Source: Actinomycetes bacterium
Lineage (GTDB): Bacteria; Actinomycetota; Actinomycetes; S36-B12; GCA-2699445
NCBI GenBank assembly: GCA_022600255.1
Contig: JAHZKU010000085.1
Coordinates: 1 to 23,082, forward strand
DNA length: 23,082 nt
Direction: 5' to 3'
Both the position numbers and the translations under genes were made by a program. Shown piece after piece: positions 13,934 through 22,194 of the stretch. Each line of letters opens with the position of its first letter. Position 1 is the first letter of the stretch. The notes beneath the pieces were generated by a model. It saw only the letters and a program-made list of their open reading frames with translations, searched no databases and had not been told where the DNA came from.

Positions 13934-16612
13934 ATGTGCGGAATCGCAGGGTATGTAGGAGTCGCAGGGAATGCTGGCGTATTGCAGCGGATGAACGACA
14001 CGATGATCCATCGCGGCCCCGACGGCGAGGGGATTTTCACCGATCACCATTGCGGGCTGGCGCACCGTCGTCTCGCGATCATCGACCGCGAGCACGCTGC
14101 CCAACCCATGTCCTCCGCAGACGGTCGATACGAGATCGTCTACAACGGCGAGGTCTACAACTACCGCGAACTGCGGGCCGAACTGGTCGAACAGGGCGTC
14201 ACGTTCACAACGCAGTCTGATACCGAAGTGGTCCTAGCCGCATACATTGCGTGGGGATCAGCCGCGTTTGATCGATTCAACGGTATGTTCGGGCTAGCCA
14301 TCTACGACACCCGGACCAGCGAACTGGTCATGGCACGGGATCATTTCGGCATCAAACCGCTCTACTTCGCACAACCAGAAGTCGCTCAGGCCAACGACGG
14401 TCGTGGTGGGATCGTAACCGTGTTCGGGTCAGAGTTTGCCGCAATTCTGGCCTCGGGCTACGTCCCCAAAGCCGTTAACGAGCGCATCCTGTTCCGGTAC
14501 CTGAAGTTTCGCGCGCACGACGACAACCCCGAGACCTTCTTCGCAGGAATCTCACGCCTCATGCCGGGAGAGGCCATGCGGGTGCGGGCTGATGGCAGCT
14601 CCGAACGCTTCTTCTTCACAACCTTGGAGCAGGATTTAGAGGCGATGGCTGCTGGGCCCGGCGAGCCATACAGCGCCGCGAGCGCCCAAGAGTATCGCGA
14701 CCGGTTGACCGAGGCCGTCCGGATGCGGTTGGTGGCAGAAGTCCCTGTCGGCACGGCGCTATCCGGCGGGCTAGACTCCTCCACCACTGTCATGCTGATC
14801 GACGAACTACTCGCCGAACACGCCGCCGACACTGAGTCCATCGGCAACAGGCAGCAAACATTCTCCGCGGTGTTCAAAGGGGAATCCAACGACGAGGAAC
14901 GTTACGTGGATGCCGTCCTAGACGACTGCGGGCAGCGTATTGACGGCCACAAAATCAGACCCGTCGCCGATGAATTCACCGATGACTTGGCCGAGTTCGT
15001 GCGGGTCATGGAGGAGCCGATCATCTCCACTGGGCCCTACGCCCAGTACCGCGTCATGAAATACGCCACCGACCATGTCACCGTGCTGCTGGACGGCCAA
15101 GGCGCTGACGAGACGATGGCTGGTTACCCGCCCTACTACTTCGTTTATCTCCGCCAACTCAAGGCCCGCAAACAGTACAAGGAGTTGGCGCGGGAATTGC
15201 GGACATCGCGGGACATCCTGTGGCGGTTCGCCACACGGACCAAACGGGACACCCTCGTACGCAAGAAGAAGGTTCCCGTGGTGTCACTGCTGCAGCCGGA
15301 GTTCGCGGGGCAGTTCGCCGACGAAACATTCCCAGTGATCCAGGACAATCTGAAGCTGCGCCTGATCCAAGACATCTTCTACGTGAGTCTGCCAACGCTG
15401 CTGCGCTACGAGGACAAGAACACGATGAAGTTCTCGCTGGAAGGCCGCGTGCCGTTCTTGGACAAGGAAGTCCTGAAGTACCAGTTCGCGCTCGCGGACG
15501 ACTCGATCATTCACGATGGCTGGAACAAACGCATCCTGCGCGACGCAACCGAAAACCTACTGCCCGCAATGATCAACAAGCGCCGCAACAAGATCGGCTT
15601 CACCACCCCGGAAGACGCTTGGTTTGATCGGTTGAAGTCCGATATCTACACCATCTTCGCCTCCGAAGAGTTCGCCGCTCGGCCGTATTTCGACGCCGAA
15701 GCGGTGCTGACCGCCTACCAAGAGTTCATTGCTGGCCGTAATGACACCGGGTCGATGCTGTTCTGGCGTTTCTTGAATGTCGAGCTTTGGCTCCGAGAGT
15801 TCTTCGATCCTCCCAAGGCCGAGGAGGTGGTTGTGGCGGCCAAGTCTGACCTGAGCGCCAACGAACACAAGGAACTGGATCTAGTCACCCCGGCCGGCAC
15901 TGTGCGCCGGTTCCCGCTGCAGACCGGCGCGGTGCAAGAGGACACGGACATCGATCGGTTCATTCTGGAACGGGTCGCGGAGTTCATGCATACGATTGCG
16001 GACAACCCCGCCGCAGCCGCGGAGGTGAGCCAGCGCCCTTGGTATCTGTTCATTTCCGAGAAGATCATCGCAATCTCGCAAGGTCGATCCTGGCTCCTTA
16101 CCGACATCAAACCAACCTGGTGGGCGCGCACGCTGAGCAAGGGTGTCTCGAAAACCCCCTATGGCATTGGGCTCGGCGCTCCCGAAACCATGCAACTCGC
16201 GATCGAGGAGGCCGGGCTGCCCCGCATCCTATGGGCCTCGGCTGCTGGTTTGGCCGGTAAGGCGGTCGGGAAGCGCGGCGTTTTCTACAACCAAGCCGGC
16301 AGTGACGTACGCGCGATCGATGGCCCCACCGCCCACTCGGCCTACCCATCGAACGTCTCGGCAAAGCTGGCTCCCAAGGATCCGCAAGCGGTGGCGCGGC
16401 GAATCTCGCGAGCTCTTCGTCAGCAACTCCCGGACACCTGGCAGGCGCACTTCGGCGGCACGGTTGTGATTGATGCCAACGACTTGGGTCGCAACATCCT
16501 GGGAGACGATACCGGGCTACCCGAGGCCACCCTAGAAAGCTACTTTGCGGACAATCCCTTGGGCCAGGGCAAGGAGATGACGCCACTTGCCGTGGTTGTG
16601 TCGCTGCCATAG
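13934..16612 (+). CDS. asnB: Glutamine-dependent asparagine synthetase fused to a CofE-like (F420-0:gamma-glutamyl ligase) domain
   Basis: An 892-aa multidomain enzyme. Residues 2 to about 210 are a class-II glutaminase: Cys2 nucleophile (MCGIAGYVG), HRRLA (44-48), YNGEVYN (70-76) and SDTEVVLAAY. About 225-640 is the asparagine synthetase domain with the ATP PP-loop SGGLDSS (277-283), GQGADE and LRYEDKNTMKFSLEGRVPFLD. Ordinary AsnB ends there (roughly 550-650 aa). Residues about 645-892 resemble the COG1478 F420-0:gamma-glutamyl ligase family: LFISEKIIAISQGR (705-718), TPYGIGLGAPETMQLAIEEAG, AIDGP (794-798), IDANDLG (846-852, Asp a likely metal ligand) and DNPLGQGKEMTP near the end. The start is fixed by the need for Cys after Met; AGGAGAGG is 13 nt upstream. 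The synthetase part should amidate aspartate or another carboxylate. The ligase-like part's substrate is unknown. Confidence 0.9.
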   Translation: MCGIAGYVGVAGNAGVLQRMNDTMIHRGPDGEGIFTDHHCGLAHRRLAIIDREHAAQPMSSADGRYEIVYNGEVYNYRELRAELVEQGVTFTTQSDTEVVLAAYIAWGSAAFDRFNGMFGLAIYDTRTSELVMARDHFGIKPLYFAQPEVAQANDGRGGIVTVFGSEFAAILASGYVPKAVNERILFRYLKFRAHDDNPETFFAGISRLMPGEAMRVRADGSSERFFFTTLEQDLEAMAAGPGEPYSAASAQEYRDRLTEAVRMRLVAEVPVGTALSGGLDSSTTVMLIDELLAEHAADTESIGNRQQTFSAVFKGESNDEERYVDAVLDDCGQRIDGHKIRPVADEFTDDLAEFVRVMEEPIISTGPYAQYRVMKYATDHVTVLLDGQGADETMAGYPPYYFVYLRQLKARKQYKELARELRTSRDILWRFATRTKRDTLVRKKKVPVVSLLQPEFAGQFADETFPVIQDNLKLRLIQDIFYVSLPTLLRYEDKNTMKFSLEGRVPFLDKEVLKYQFALADDSIIHDGWNKRILRDATENLLPAMINKRRNKIGFTTPEDAWFDRLKSDIYTIFASEEFAARPYFDAEAVLTAYQEFIAGRNDTGSMLFWRFLNVELWLREFFDPPKAEEVVVAAKSDLSANEHKELDLVTPAGTVRRFPLQTGAVQEDTDIDRFILERVAEFMHTIADNPAAAAEVSQRPWYLFISEKIIAISQGRSWLLTDIKPTWWARTLSKGVSKTPYGIGLGAPETMQLAIEEAGLPRILWASAAGLAGKAVGKRGVFYNQAGSDVRAIDGPTAHSAYPSNVSAKLAPKDPQAVARRISRALRQQLPDTWQAHFGGTVVIDANDLGRNILGDDTGLPEATLESYFADNPLGQGKEMTPLAVVVSLP

Positions 16613-16885
16613 CCAAACCGTTAATCGACGGTCACCTGGTTCGAATCTTGCTGGCCAACTGGAATCCACGATGCCGTGTGGGGCTCCAATCCGACGGACG
16701 CTCATCACCGCACCGTCTCCACATATCGGCGCGAAACCCAGTCCGGAGTTGGTGGCTCGCCGCCAGGCCGATCCCAATGTAGTGGTCAAAGTAGTCTCTT
16801 CTGCGCCTTCGCCGATGGCCGACCGTTGGTCGCCACTACGGCCATGCGAATGACAAGCCGCACCCGGTCTGGAAGATTTGCGTTC

Positions 16886-18304
16886 ATGCAGGTGACTCCC
16901 ACAGATCAGGACCTTCACGTCATCGCGCGATTTGGGGCAGTTGCAATCGCGTTGATCTGTGTGCAACTGGACTACTTCGCACTGGCGCTGGCACTGCCGT
17001 CCATGGCCGCGGAATTGGATGTTTCCTCCACCGAACTGCAATGGTCGATCAGCGGTTACATGATTGCCATCGGCATCGCCATGGTTCCCGGAAGCCGACT
17101 GGCCGACCTGATCGGTCGCAAGCGGGTGCTACTGCTCGGCCTCAGCATTTTTGGGCTGGCGTCACTGTGGGTGGGGTTGTCCCCAACGGCGGAGTCGGTG
17201 ATCGCTGCTCGGGTGCTGCAAGGACTTGGCGCTGGCATCTACTTCCCAGTCGCCATGTCACTGGTCACCAACGCCACCAACCCGGTAGAACGGCCCCGGA
17301 TCCTGGGCATGTTGACGGGTATTGCCGGGGTGGGCACCGCGCTCGGGCCGATCATCGGAGGCGGCCTCTCGGACACCATCGGTTGGCGCTGGGTGTTCTT
17401 CGTGAACGTCCCCGTCGCACTCATCGGCGTGGTGTGGGGGCATTTCCAACTCGACGAATCCAAGGACCCAGAGCTGAAACTCTTGAAGATTCGCAACCTA
17501 GATTGGCTGGGGGTTGTCCTCATCGCGGTGGGGGTGACAGGAGTTTCGCTGGGCATTGACGACATCGCCACGGCAGGATTCTGGTCCCCCATCACGATCG
17601 TGCCACTGATTCTTGGGATCGTCGCACTGGTGGTTTTTGTCCGCTGGGAACACCGCAGCAAGTGGCCGCTCATTCCCCCCAAACTTTGGAAGAACAACAA
17701 GTTCAGTGCACTGGTCGTGGCGGCCTCCATTGCCAACGCCGGACTGGTCGTCATGATCTTTGTGGCCACGCTCTACCTGCAAGAGGTGCAGGAGTTCTCC
17801 GGGTTGGTCGCTGGTCTGATGTTTATCCCCGCCGCGATCGGACTCTCGGTCGGTGGCCCCTTGAGCGGACGGATGGCGAGCAGGATTCCCGGTCAGCGCG
17901 TCATGACCGTAGCCATGCTCGCTGGCGCCGTCACACTCGTGGTCTTGGCCGTCACGTCCAATACCGTGATCTACCTGATCGTCATGGGCTTCTCCTCCTT
18001 CTTCCTCGGTCTCGGTTTCCAGTTCGGCAACATCGCCGTGCAGAGTGTGGTCAAGGAGTCGGAGGCTGGCACCGGGGCCGGGGTAATCCTGACCATCATG
18101 GTGACGCTGGGCGGCCTTGCGGTCGTCGCGGCGGCCGCGTCCATCAACATCGTGGGCGACGGTTTTCCCACCCAAGCGGCCTCCACCGTCACACTCCTGA
18201 CCTGGGCTGGCGTGGTGGGTGTCTTGGGGCTGATCTTCGGACTCTCGCAGTGGCGCAAAGCTGAACTGCACGCCCCTACCGACCAGGGCTCTGAAGCGGC
18301 CTGA
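16886..18304 (+). CDS. MFS transporter, DHA2 (14-span drug:H+ antiporter) family
   Basis: Cytoplasmic-membrane proton-driven exporter, 472 aa, about 14 hydrophobic spans. It shows DHA2 landmarks: SSTELQWSISGYMIAIG in span 2, motif A GSRLADLIGRKRVLLLG, RVLQGLGAGIYFPVAMSLV (motif B/C region), GPIIGGGLSDTIGWRWVFFVNVPVAL (the GWRWxFxxNxP signature) and a later SGRMASRIPGQRV. Members usually export drugs, dyes or antibiotics; substrate cannot be told. I chose ATG 16886 with GGAAGA 9 nt upstream; the open frame extends 70 residues further upstream, but that stretch is not membrane-like and has no ribosome site. It follows asnB by 273 bases, and the DUF805 gene follows in the same direction. No regulator of the TetR/MarR type is adjacent. 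Confidence 0.9.
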   Translation: MQVTPTDQDLHVIARFGAVAIALICVQLDYFALALALPSMAAELDVSSTELQWSISGYMIAIGIAMVPGSRLADLIGRKRVLLLGLSIFGLASLWVGLSPTAESVIAARVLQGLGAGIYFPVAMSLVTNATNPVERPRILGMLTGIAGVGTALGPIIGGGLSDTIGWRWVFFVNVPVALIGVVWGHFQLDESKDPELKLLKIRNLDWLGVVLIAVGVTGVSLGIDDIATAGFWSPITIVPLILGIVALVVFVRWEHRSKWPLIPPKLWKNNKFSALVVAASIANAGLVVMIFVATLYLQEVQEFSGLVAGLMFIPAAIGLSVGGPLSGRMASRIPGQRVMTVAMLAGAVTLVVLAVTSNTVIYLIVMGFSSFFLGLGFQFGNIAVQSVVKESEAGTGAGVILTIMVTLGGLAVVAAAASINIVGDGFPTQAASTVTLLTWAGVVGVLGLIFGLSQWRKAELHAPTDQGSEAA

Positions 18305-18433
18305 TTGCCCGACCTTCACCTAGACGGCGCAACTGGGCTCCCTTCGCACCGCAGAACCCGCGACTCTGGAGATACCGCTCCTGCTTTCCATCGCGGCACG
18401 GGAAGGTAACGGCACTCGGAGGTGTGGTCAGAT

Positions 18434-19234
18434 ATGCCACCACTACAGGCCATTCGTACGGTGTGGAGCAAGTACGCCGACTTCTCCGGCCGCGCCGGTC
18501 GACCTGAGTATTGGTGGTGGTACCTGTTTGTTGTGGTCGTCCAACTGGCGCTGTACGTTCCCGGCTTCTTCATCGCCGCGTTGGCGGCCCCGGAACTCAA
18601 CGCCGACGGCACCACCAGCCAGGGCGGTGGAATTGGCATTCTGCTCTATCTCCTGCTGTGGATCGCCGTCTTGCTGGCCCTGGTGATTCCTAGCATCGCT
18701 GTCCTCGTGCGACGACTCCACGACACCGAACGTTCGGGGTTCTGGTTCTTCCTCGGTTTTGTTCCCTTCGGGAGTTTGGTGCTGCTGATCCTTTGCGCCT
18801 TGCCGGGTGATCGGGGACAAAACATGTACGGGCCGCCGCCCGGCGTACCCGCAGGCTTTGGTCCAGATCTGGGGGCCGGCCCAGTTGGGCCCATGGGACC
18901 GGACAACACGCCGCTAGGGCCCGGACCCGCCGCACCAGACACCCCGGCCGGCTCAATCCCGGCCGCTGGCGCGGGCGCGGTTAGCGCTGGGGCGGACGCA
19001 GCAACCGGTGGCGCTTCCACGGTGGGGGTCGTCGGGCATCCAAGCGCCGGGCCACGCCCGCAGTGGCGACAGGATTTGCCACGGATGCCAGTGCCCCGCT
19101 CGCAACTATCCCCCGACGTTCGTGATGGAGTGGCTCCGTATCAGCCAACAATGCCACCGCCGCCCGATTCTGGCGGCGCAGCGCCCGCCCCCAGCGGCAG
19201 CGCGACACCCCCCACCGACCAACCAACGTCGTAG
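18434..19234 (+). CDS. DUF805 membrane protein with Pro/Ala/Gly-rich tail
   Basis: A 266-aa protein. The N-terminal 125 residues are DUF805: YADFSGRAGRPEYWWWYLFVV, spans at about 25-50 and 66-95, RRLHDTERSGFWFFLGFVPFG, a third span, then the typical end LPGDRGQNMYGPPP. The remaining 140 residues are low-complexity Pro/Ala/Gly with a few basic patches (RPQWRQDLPRMPVPRSQL), probably a disordered cytosolic or surface tail; normal DUF805 proteins stop near 120-150 aa. I chose ATG 18434, 11 nt after GGAGG (18418-18422); the upstream GTG at 18422 overlaps that ribosome site and is unlikely. Function is unknown. The gene is convergent with the EthA-like gene, 55 bases away. Confidence 0.85.
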   Translation: MPPLQAIRTVWSKYADFSGRAGRPEYWWWYLFVVVVQLALYVPGFFIAALAAPELNADGTTSQGGGIGILLYLLLWIAVLLALVIPSIAVLVRRLHDTERSGFWFFLGFVPFGSLVLLILCALPGDRGQNMYGPPPGVPAGFGPDLGAGPVGPMGPDNTPLGPGPAAPDTPAGSIPAAGAGAVSAGADAATGGASTVGVVGHPSAGPRPQWRQDLPRMPVPRSQLSPDVRDGVAPYQPTMPPPPDSGGAAPAPSGSATPPTDQPTS

Positions 19235-19289
19235 TCGTGGCGCGTCTCCCTGCAGCAGCACCAAGCGCGCCGTTCTTGATCAGCAGGCG

Positions 19290-20741
19290 TCAGCGGAAAG
19301 CCATGTCCTTGTCGAGCTTTGCGAACTTCAGGGAAGCCGAATCCAAGACGTAATCCTGCCGCAAATACCAGGGTGCGCGCGATCCCTGCTTAGGTAGCTC
19401 GTCCTTGGCCCGCTGCAGATACCCCGACGTGAGGTCGATGAGCGGTTGTGGGTCCACGTCCGCGGGCGGTGTCGGGGTGGCCTGGGCATAACCAGCCACA
19501 TCCATCCGGTTGATCAGCCGGCAGAAGAATCGGGTAGAAATGTCGGTGCGCAGAGTCCACGAGGCATTCGTGTAGCCAACACACCAGCCCAGGTTCGGGA
19601 CACCGCTGAGCATGACACCTCGATAGACCAAAACATCGCCAATATCGAGCAGTTGACCGTCGACGCTGACCTCGATGCCACCGCCAACGCGAATCTTCAA
19701 GCCAGTCGCGGTGATCACAATATCCGCCGGCAGCGACGCACCTGATCGAAGTTGAATCCCGGTTCCTGTGACACGCTCGATGTGGTCGGTGACCACATCG
19801 GCCTTGCCCGAGGTCAAGCTCTGAAACAGGTCTCCGTCCGGAACTAGGCAGAGTCGTTCATCCCAGGGTTGATAGGTCGGGTTGAAGTTCTTCTCCACGT
19901 CATAGCCATCGGGGAGTTCCTGCCGGACACCGGCCAACAGCAACTTGCGTGCTTGATCAGGGAACCTGCGACAGAAGCGGTAGAACGCGGTTGTGGTCAA
20001 GATGTTCTTCCACCGCGCCAACCCGTGCGCCCGACGTTCAGGCAACTTGTCGCGTAGAAAATCGCTGATGGAATCCTTGGAGGGACGATTCACGATGTAC
20101 GTGGGTGATCGCTGCAGCATTGTGACGTGTTTGGCGTTGGGTGCCAACGCCGGGACAAGTGTTACTGCGGTCGCACCACTTCCGATGACCACCACATCTT
20201 TGTCCTGGTAGTCCAACTCATCCGGCCAGAATTGCGGATGCACCACTTCACCCTGGAAGTCCGCCAGACCCGGAATTCCAGCGTCATGGCCGGCCCGATA
20301 GTCGTAGTAGCCGCAGCACAGATAGAGGAACTGGCACACATACTCCACTTGGCCCTGCGGCGTCTGGACTGCAACGTGCCAGCGGGATTCCTGCGTGGAC
20401 CAGTTCGCCGCCGTGACCTGATGTTGGTACTGAATCCGGCGATCGATACCGTACTCCGCAGCGGTGGAACGAACGTAGGCCAAGATGTCGTCCCCATCCG
20501 CAATCGCCTTCGCCTCTCGCCACGGTCGGAACGGGTAGCCGAGGGTGTACATGTCCGAGTCCGATCGGATTCCCGGGTACCGAAACAGATCCCAGGTGCC
20601 GCCGATAGCGTCGCGGCCCTCCAGAATCTCGTAGGTCTTGGTGGGGCACTCGGTCTGAAAGCGATAGGCAGCCCCGATGCCGGACAGCCCAGCACCAACA
20701 ATCAGGATGTCCACGTCGCGGGGTTTCTGGGTATCAGCCAT
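19290..20741 (-). CDS. ethA: EthA-like Baeyer-Villiger monooxygenase (FAD, NADPH)
   Basis: Flavoprotein monooxygenase of 483 aa, close in length and sequence to Mycobacterium tuberculosis EthA (489). Members insert oxygen into ketones to give esters or oxidise sulfides; EthA activates ethionamide. Visible: FAD-binding GAGLSG (16-21), GGTWDLFRYPGIRSDSDMYTLGYPFRPW (the EthA-type active-site segment), the BVMO fingerprint FxGxxxHxxxWP as FQGEVVHPQFWP (162-173), the NADPH-binding GSGATAVTLVPAL (187-199), RLCLVPDGDLF, ITATGL, MLSGVPNLGWCVGYTNASWTLR and ELPKQGSRAPW near the end. A perfect AGGAGG lies 9 nt before the ATG. Its start overlaps the end of the SDR gene by 8 bases, so the two are translationally linked. 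The natural substrate is unknown. The symbol reflects strong resemblance, not proven orthology. Confidence 0.93.
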   Translation of the reverse strand: MADTQKPRDVDILIVGAGLSGIGAAYRFQTECPTKTYEILEGRDAIGGTWDLFRYPGIRSDSDMYTLGYPFRPWREAKAIADGDDILAYVRSTAAEYGIDRRIQYQHQVTAANWSTQESRWHVAVQTPQGQVEYVCQFLYLCCGYYDYRAGHDAGIPGLADFQGEVVHPQFWPDELDYQDKDVVVIGSGATAVTLVPALAPNAKHVTMLQRSPTYIVNRPSKDSISDFLRDKLPERRAHGLARWKNILTTTAFYRFCRRFPDQARKLLLAGVRQELPDGYDVEKNFNPTYQPWDERLCLVPDGDLFQSLTSGKADVVTDHIERVTGTGIQLRSGASLPADIVITATGLKIRVGGGIEVSVDGQLLDIGDVLVYRGVMLSGVPNLGWCVGYTNASWTLRTDISTRFFCRLINRMDVAGYAQATPTPPADVDPQPLIDLTSGYLQRAKDELPKQGSRAPWYLRQDYVLDSASLKFAKLDKDMAFR

Positions 20742-21582
20742 CTTGTCGTGCCTCCTGCCGAGCGAGTTCCTTAGCCACGACGACCCGGTCGTCGTTTGAC
20801 ATGTATTTCTCGGCCACCCGGCGGAACAAGCCCGGTGCCCGCGCGATCCCAGACAGCCGCTTGGGGATCACAACCATGTCTGAGCGGTGCTCGATGCCCC
20901 GCACGATCTCTCGGATCACGCTGTCTTTGTCGACGAGCTGTTTCTGCGCCTCTGACGCGCCACCGAGCAAGTGCAGAGCCGCATCATTGGCGAGCATTTC
21001 CTCCACCATCGGGGTCCGGAAGAACGTGGGATGCACCGTCCCTACGTCGATACCGTCTGGCCGCAGTTCCAACCGGATCGCATCACACAGCGCCCAAACG
21101 CCGGCCTTGGACGCCGAATAGCTGGCCCCCATCGGTAGGTGAACGAATGCGGCCATGGAAGAAATGGCCATCAGGTAACCGCGCGTTTGCTGCACGTGGG
21201 GGACGGCCGCACGCAGCGTACGCCAAACCCCATTGAGGTTCACATCGATCACCGCTTCGTAGTCGGTCGGATCAATGTCCTCCAGGGATCCGGTCTTGCC
21301 GATCCCAGCGTTAGCCACGACGATATCAATGCGGCCGAAGTGAGCTGCTGCAGCATCCATCGCCGCAGTGACACTAGCCAACGAACGAACGTCCACCTGA
21401 TAGGCCATGGCGACGTCTTGGTCTCCCAGGGCAGCGGCTTGCGCCTTGACATCCGCTAGGTTCAGGTCAAGCAGGGCCACCCGCACTCCCTTAGCCAGCA
21501 ACGCCTCAGCCAGGGCGCTCCCCAAGCCCCCCGTTGATCCTGTTATCACCGCGACGCGGTTGTTCAGCGGCCCTGTGCCCAT
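20734..21582 (-). CDS. Short-chain dehydrogenase/reductase
   Basis: Classical SDR of 282 aa: cofactor loop TGSTGGLG (14-21), Asp at the end of strand 2 (LLDLN, favouring NAD+), NAG (91-93), catalytic Ser in ISSMAA and YSASK (Y155, K159). The C-terminal extension (about 215-282: VIREIVRGIEHRSDMVVIPKRLSG) is seen in actinobacterial SDRs that sit beside Baeyer-Villiger monooxygenases. It likely interconverts an alcohol and the ketone/aldehyde used by the EthA-like enzyme. I chose ATG 21582 with AAGGA 6 nt upstream over a TTG at 21588. The gene overlaps ethA by 8 bases and is preceded by the SRPBCC gene (61 bases). The pair recalls the mycobacterial mymA operon (BVMO plus SDR). Confidence 0.9.
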   Translation of the reverse strand: MGTGPLNNRVAVITGSTGGLGSALAEALLAKGVRVALLDLNLADVKAQAAALGDQDVAMAYQVDVRSLASVTAAMDAAAAHFGRIDIVVANAGIGKTGSLEDIDPTDYEAVIDVNLNGVWRTLRAAVPHVQQTRGYLMAISSMAAFVHLPMGASYSASKAGVWALCDAIRLELRPDGIDVGTVHPTFFRTPMVEEMLANDAALHLLGGASEAQKQLVDKDSVIREIVRGIEHRSDMVVIPKRLSGIARAPGLFRRVAEKYMSNDDRVVVAKELARQEARQDG

Positions 21583-21643
21583 GAGCAATCCTTCGATATT
21601 TCGGGCCTGGACCTAACCCAAGCTCCCCTCAAGTGTCGCGCAT

Positions 21644-22096
21644 TCAGGAAGCAGGTGCCTGCTCCACGTGCTTCTTCAGTCCTTGCAACAGGCTGACCAT
21701 GCCACGGGCATACTGCTTTCGCACCGCGAGACGATCCAGAATTGTTCCCATGGGACCGTACTTCAGGGTGTAGGCCGGGCTGACCGTTACCTCAGTCTCA
21801 GCGGCAACGCTGCGCAGCGTGAAACGGATATCGACGGATTTGAACGGCAGATTCGTTTCGTCGACGCGCATCGTGAGCGCTTCCCCTTCTTGATACTCCA
21901 CAACAGACTCGTGCAGGTAGTTCTTTCCGCCCAAGTCACAGTACCGGGCCGCACCGAGACCCTCGGCCTGATCGCCGATCAGATGGGATTCGCGTACACC
22001 TGGGTTCCAATCCGCGATCGCTCCGATCTCGGACAACGCCGCCCAGACCTGCTCTTGCGGCGCGGAGATGAGCACTGACTCAGAGAAGGACCCCAT
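21644..22096 (-). CDS. SRPBCC (START/Bet v 1-like) family protein
   Basis: A 150-aa hydrophobic-pocket protein of the SRPBCC/polyketide-cyclase-like superfamily. The opening FSESVLISAPQEQVWAALSEIGAIADWNPGVRESHLIG is the standard beta1-alpha1-alpha2 layout; later YLHESVVEYQEGEALTMRV and a C-terminal helix VRKQYARGMVSLLQGLKKHVEQ close the fold. Such proteins bind lipids, sterols or aromatic compounds and sometimes catalyse on them. I chose ATG 22096, because a TACCAT box ends 6 nt upstream (leaderless arrangement) and the fold starts there; an ATG at 22162 would add 22 residues and leave only 32 bases to the divergent transporter. It is first in a minus-strand row with the SDR and EthA-like genes. 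It may bind or deliver their substrate (inference). Confidence 0.85.
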   Translation of the reverse strand: MGSFSESVLISAPQEQVWAALSEIGAIADWNPGVRESHLIGDQAEGLGAARYCDLGGKNYLHESVVEYQEGEALTMRVDETNLPFKSVDIRFTLRSVAAETEVTVSPAYTLKYGPMGTILDRLAVRKQYARGMVSLLQGLKKHVEQAPAS

Positions 22097-22102
22097 CCTC
22101 TG

Positions 22103-22108
22103 ATGGTA
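22103..22108 (-). promoter_or_regulatory. Candidate leaderless -10 box for the SRPBCC gene
   Basis: On the minus strand TACCAT (TANNNT) is followed by exactly 6 nt (CAGAGG) and the ATG at 22096. This is leaderless spacing and supports that start over the ATG at 22162. The AGAGG next to the ATG is too close to act as a ribosome site. Confidence 0.45.
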
Positions 22109-22181
22109 TCCAGCGGCGATGTCGGCCGGACAACCCGATCCTGGATTTGCGTTTTCTACCATTGCACCGGCCTAGTTCCGC

Positions 22182-22187
22182 TAGCGT
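22182..22187 (+). promoter_or_regulatory. Candidate leaderless -10 box for the MHS transporter gene
   Basis: TAGCGT (TANNNT) is followed by 7 nt (TTATTCG) and the ATG at 22195. No ribosome binding site is visible upstream of this ATG. Together with the box at 22103-22108, it makes a compact divergent promoter region of about 100 bases. Confidence 0.45.
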
Positions 22188-22194
22188 TTATTCG

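Noticed and set aside
16635..16660. tRNA T-loop-like GGTTCGAATC after asnB
   Set aside because: The five bases on either side of the loop do not pair, and no D-arm, anticodon arm or acceptor stem can be built around it; upstream bases are the end of asnB.
16676..16885. 70-residue upstream extension of the DHA2 transporter
   Set aside because: Polar, low-complexity, no ribosome site; ATG 16886 has GGAAGA and starts close to the first membrane span.
17498..18319. Long open frame (273 codons) on the minus strand opposite the DHA2 transporter
   Set aside because: His/Asp/Gly-rich composition typical of an antisense shadow in GC-rich DNA; no domain or ribosome site.
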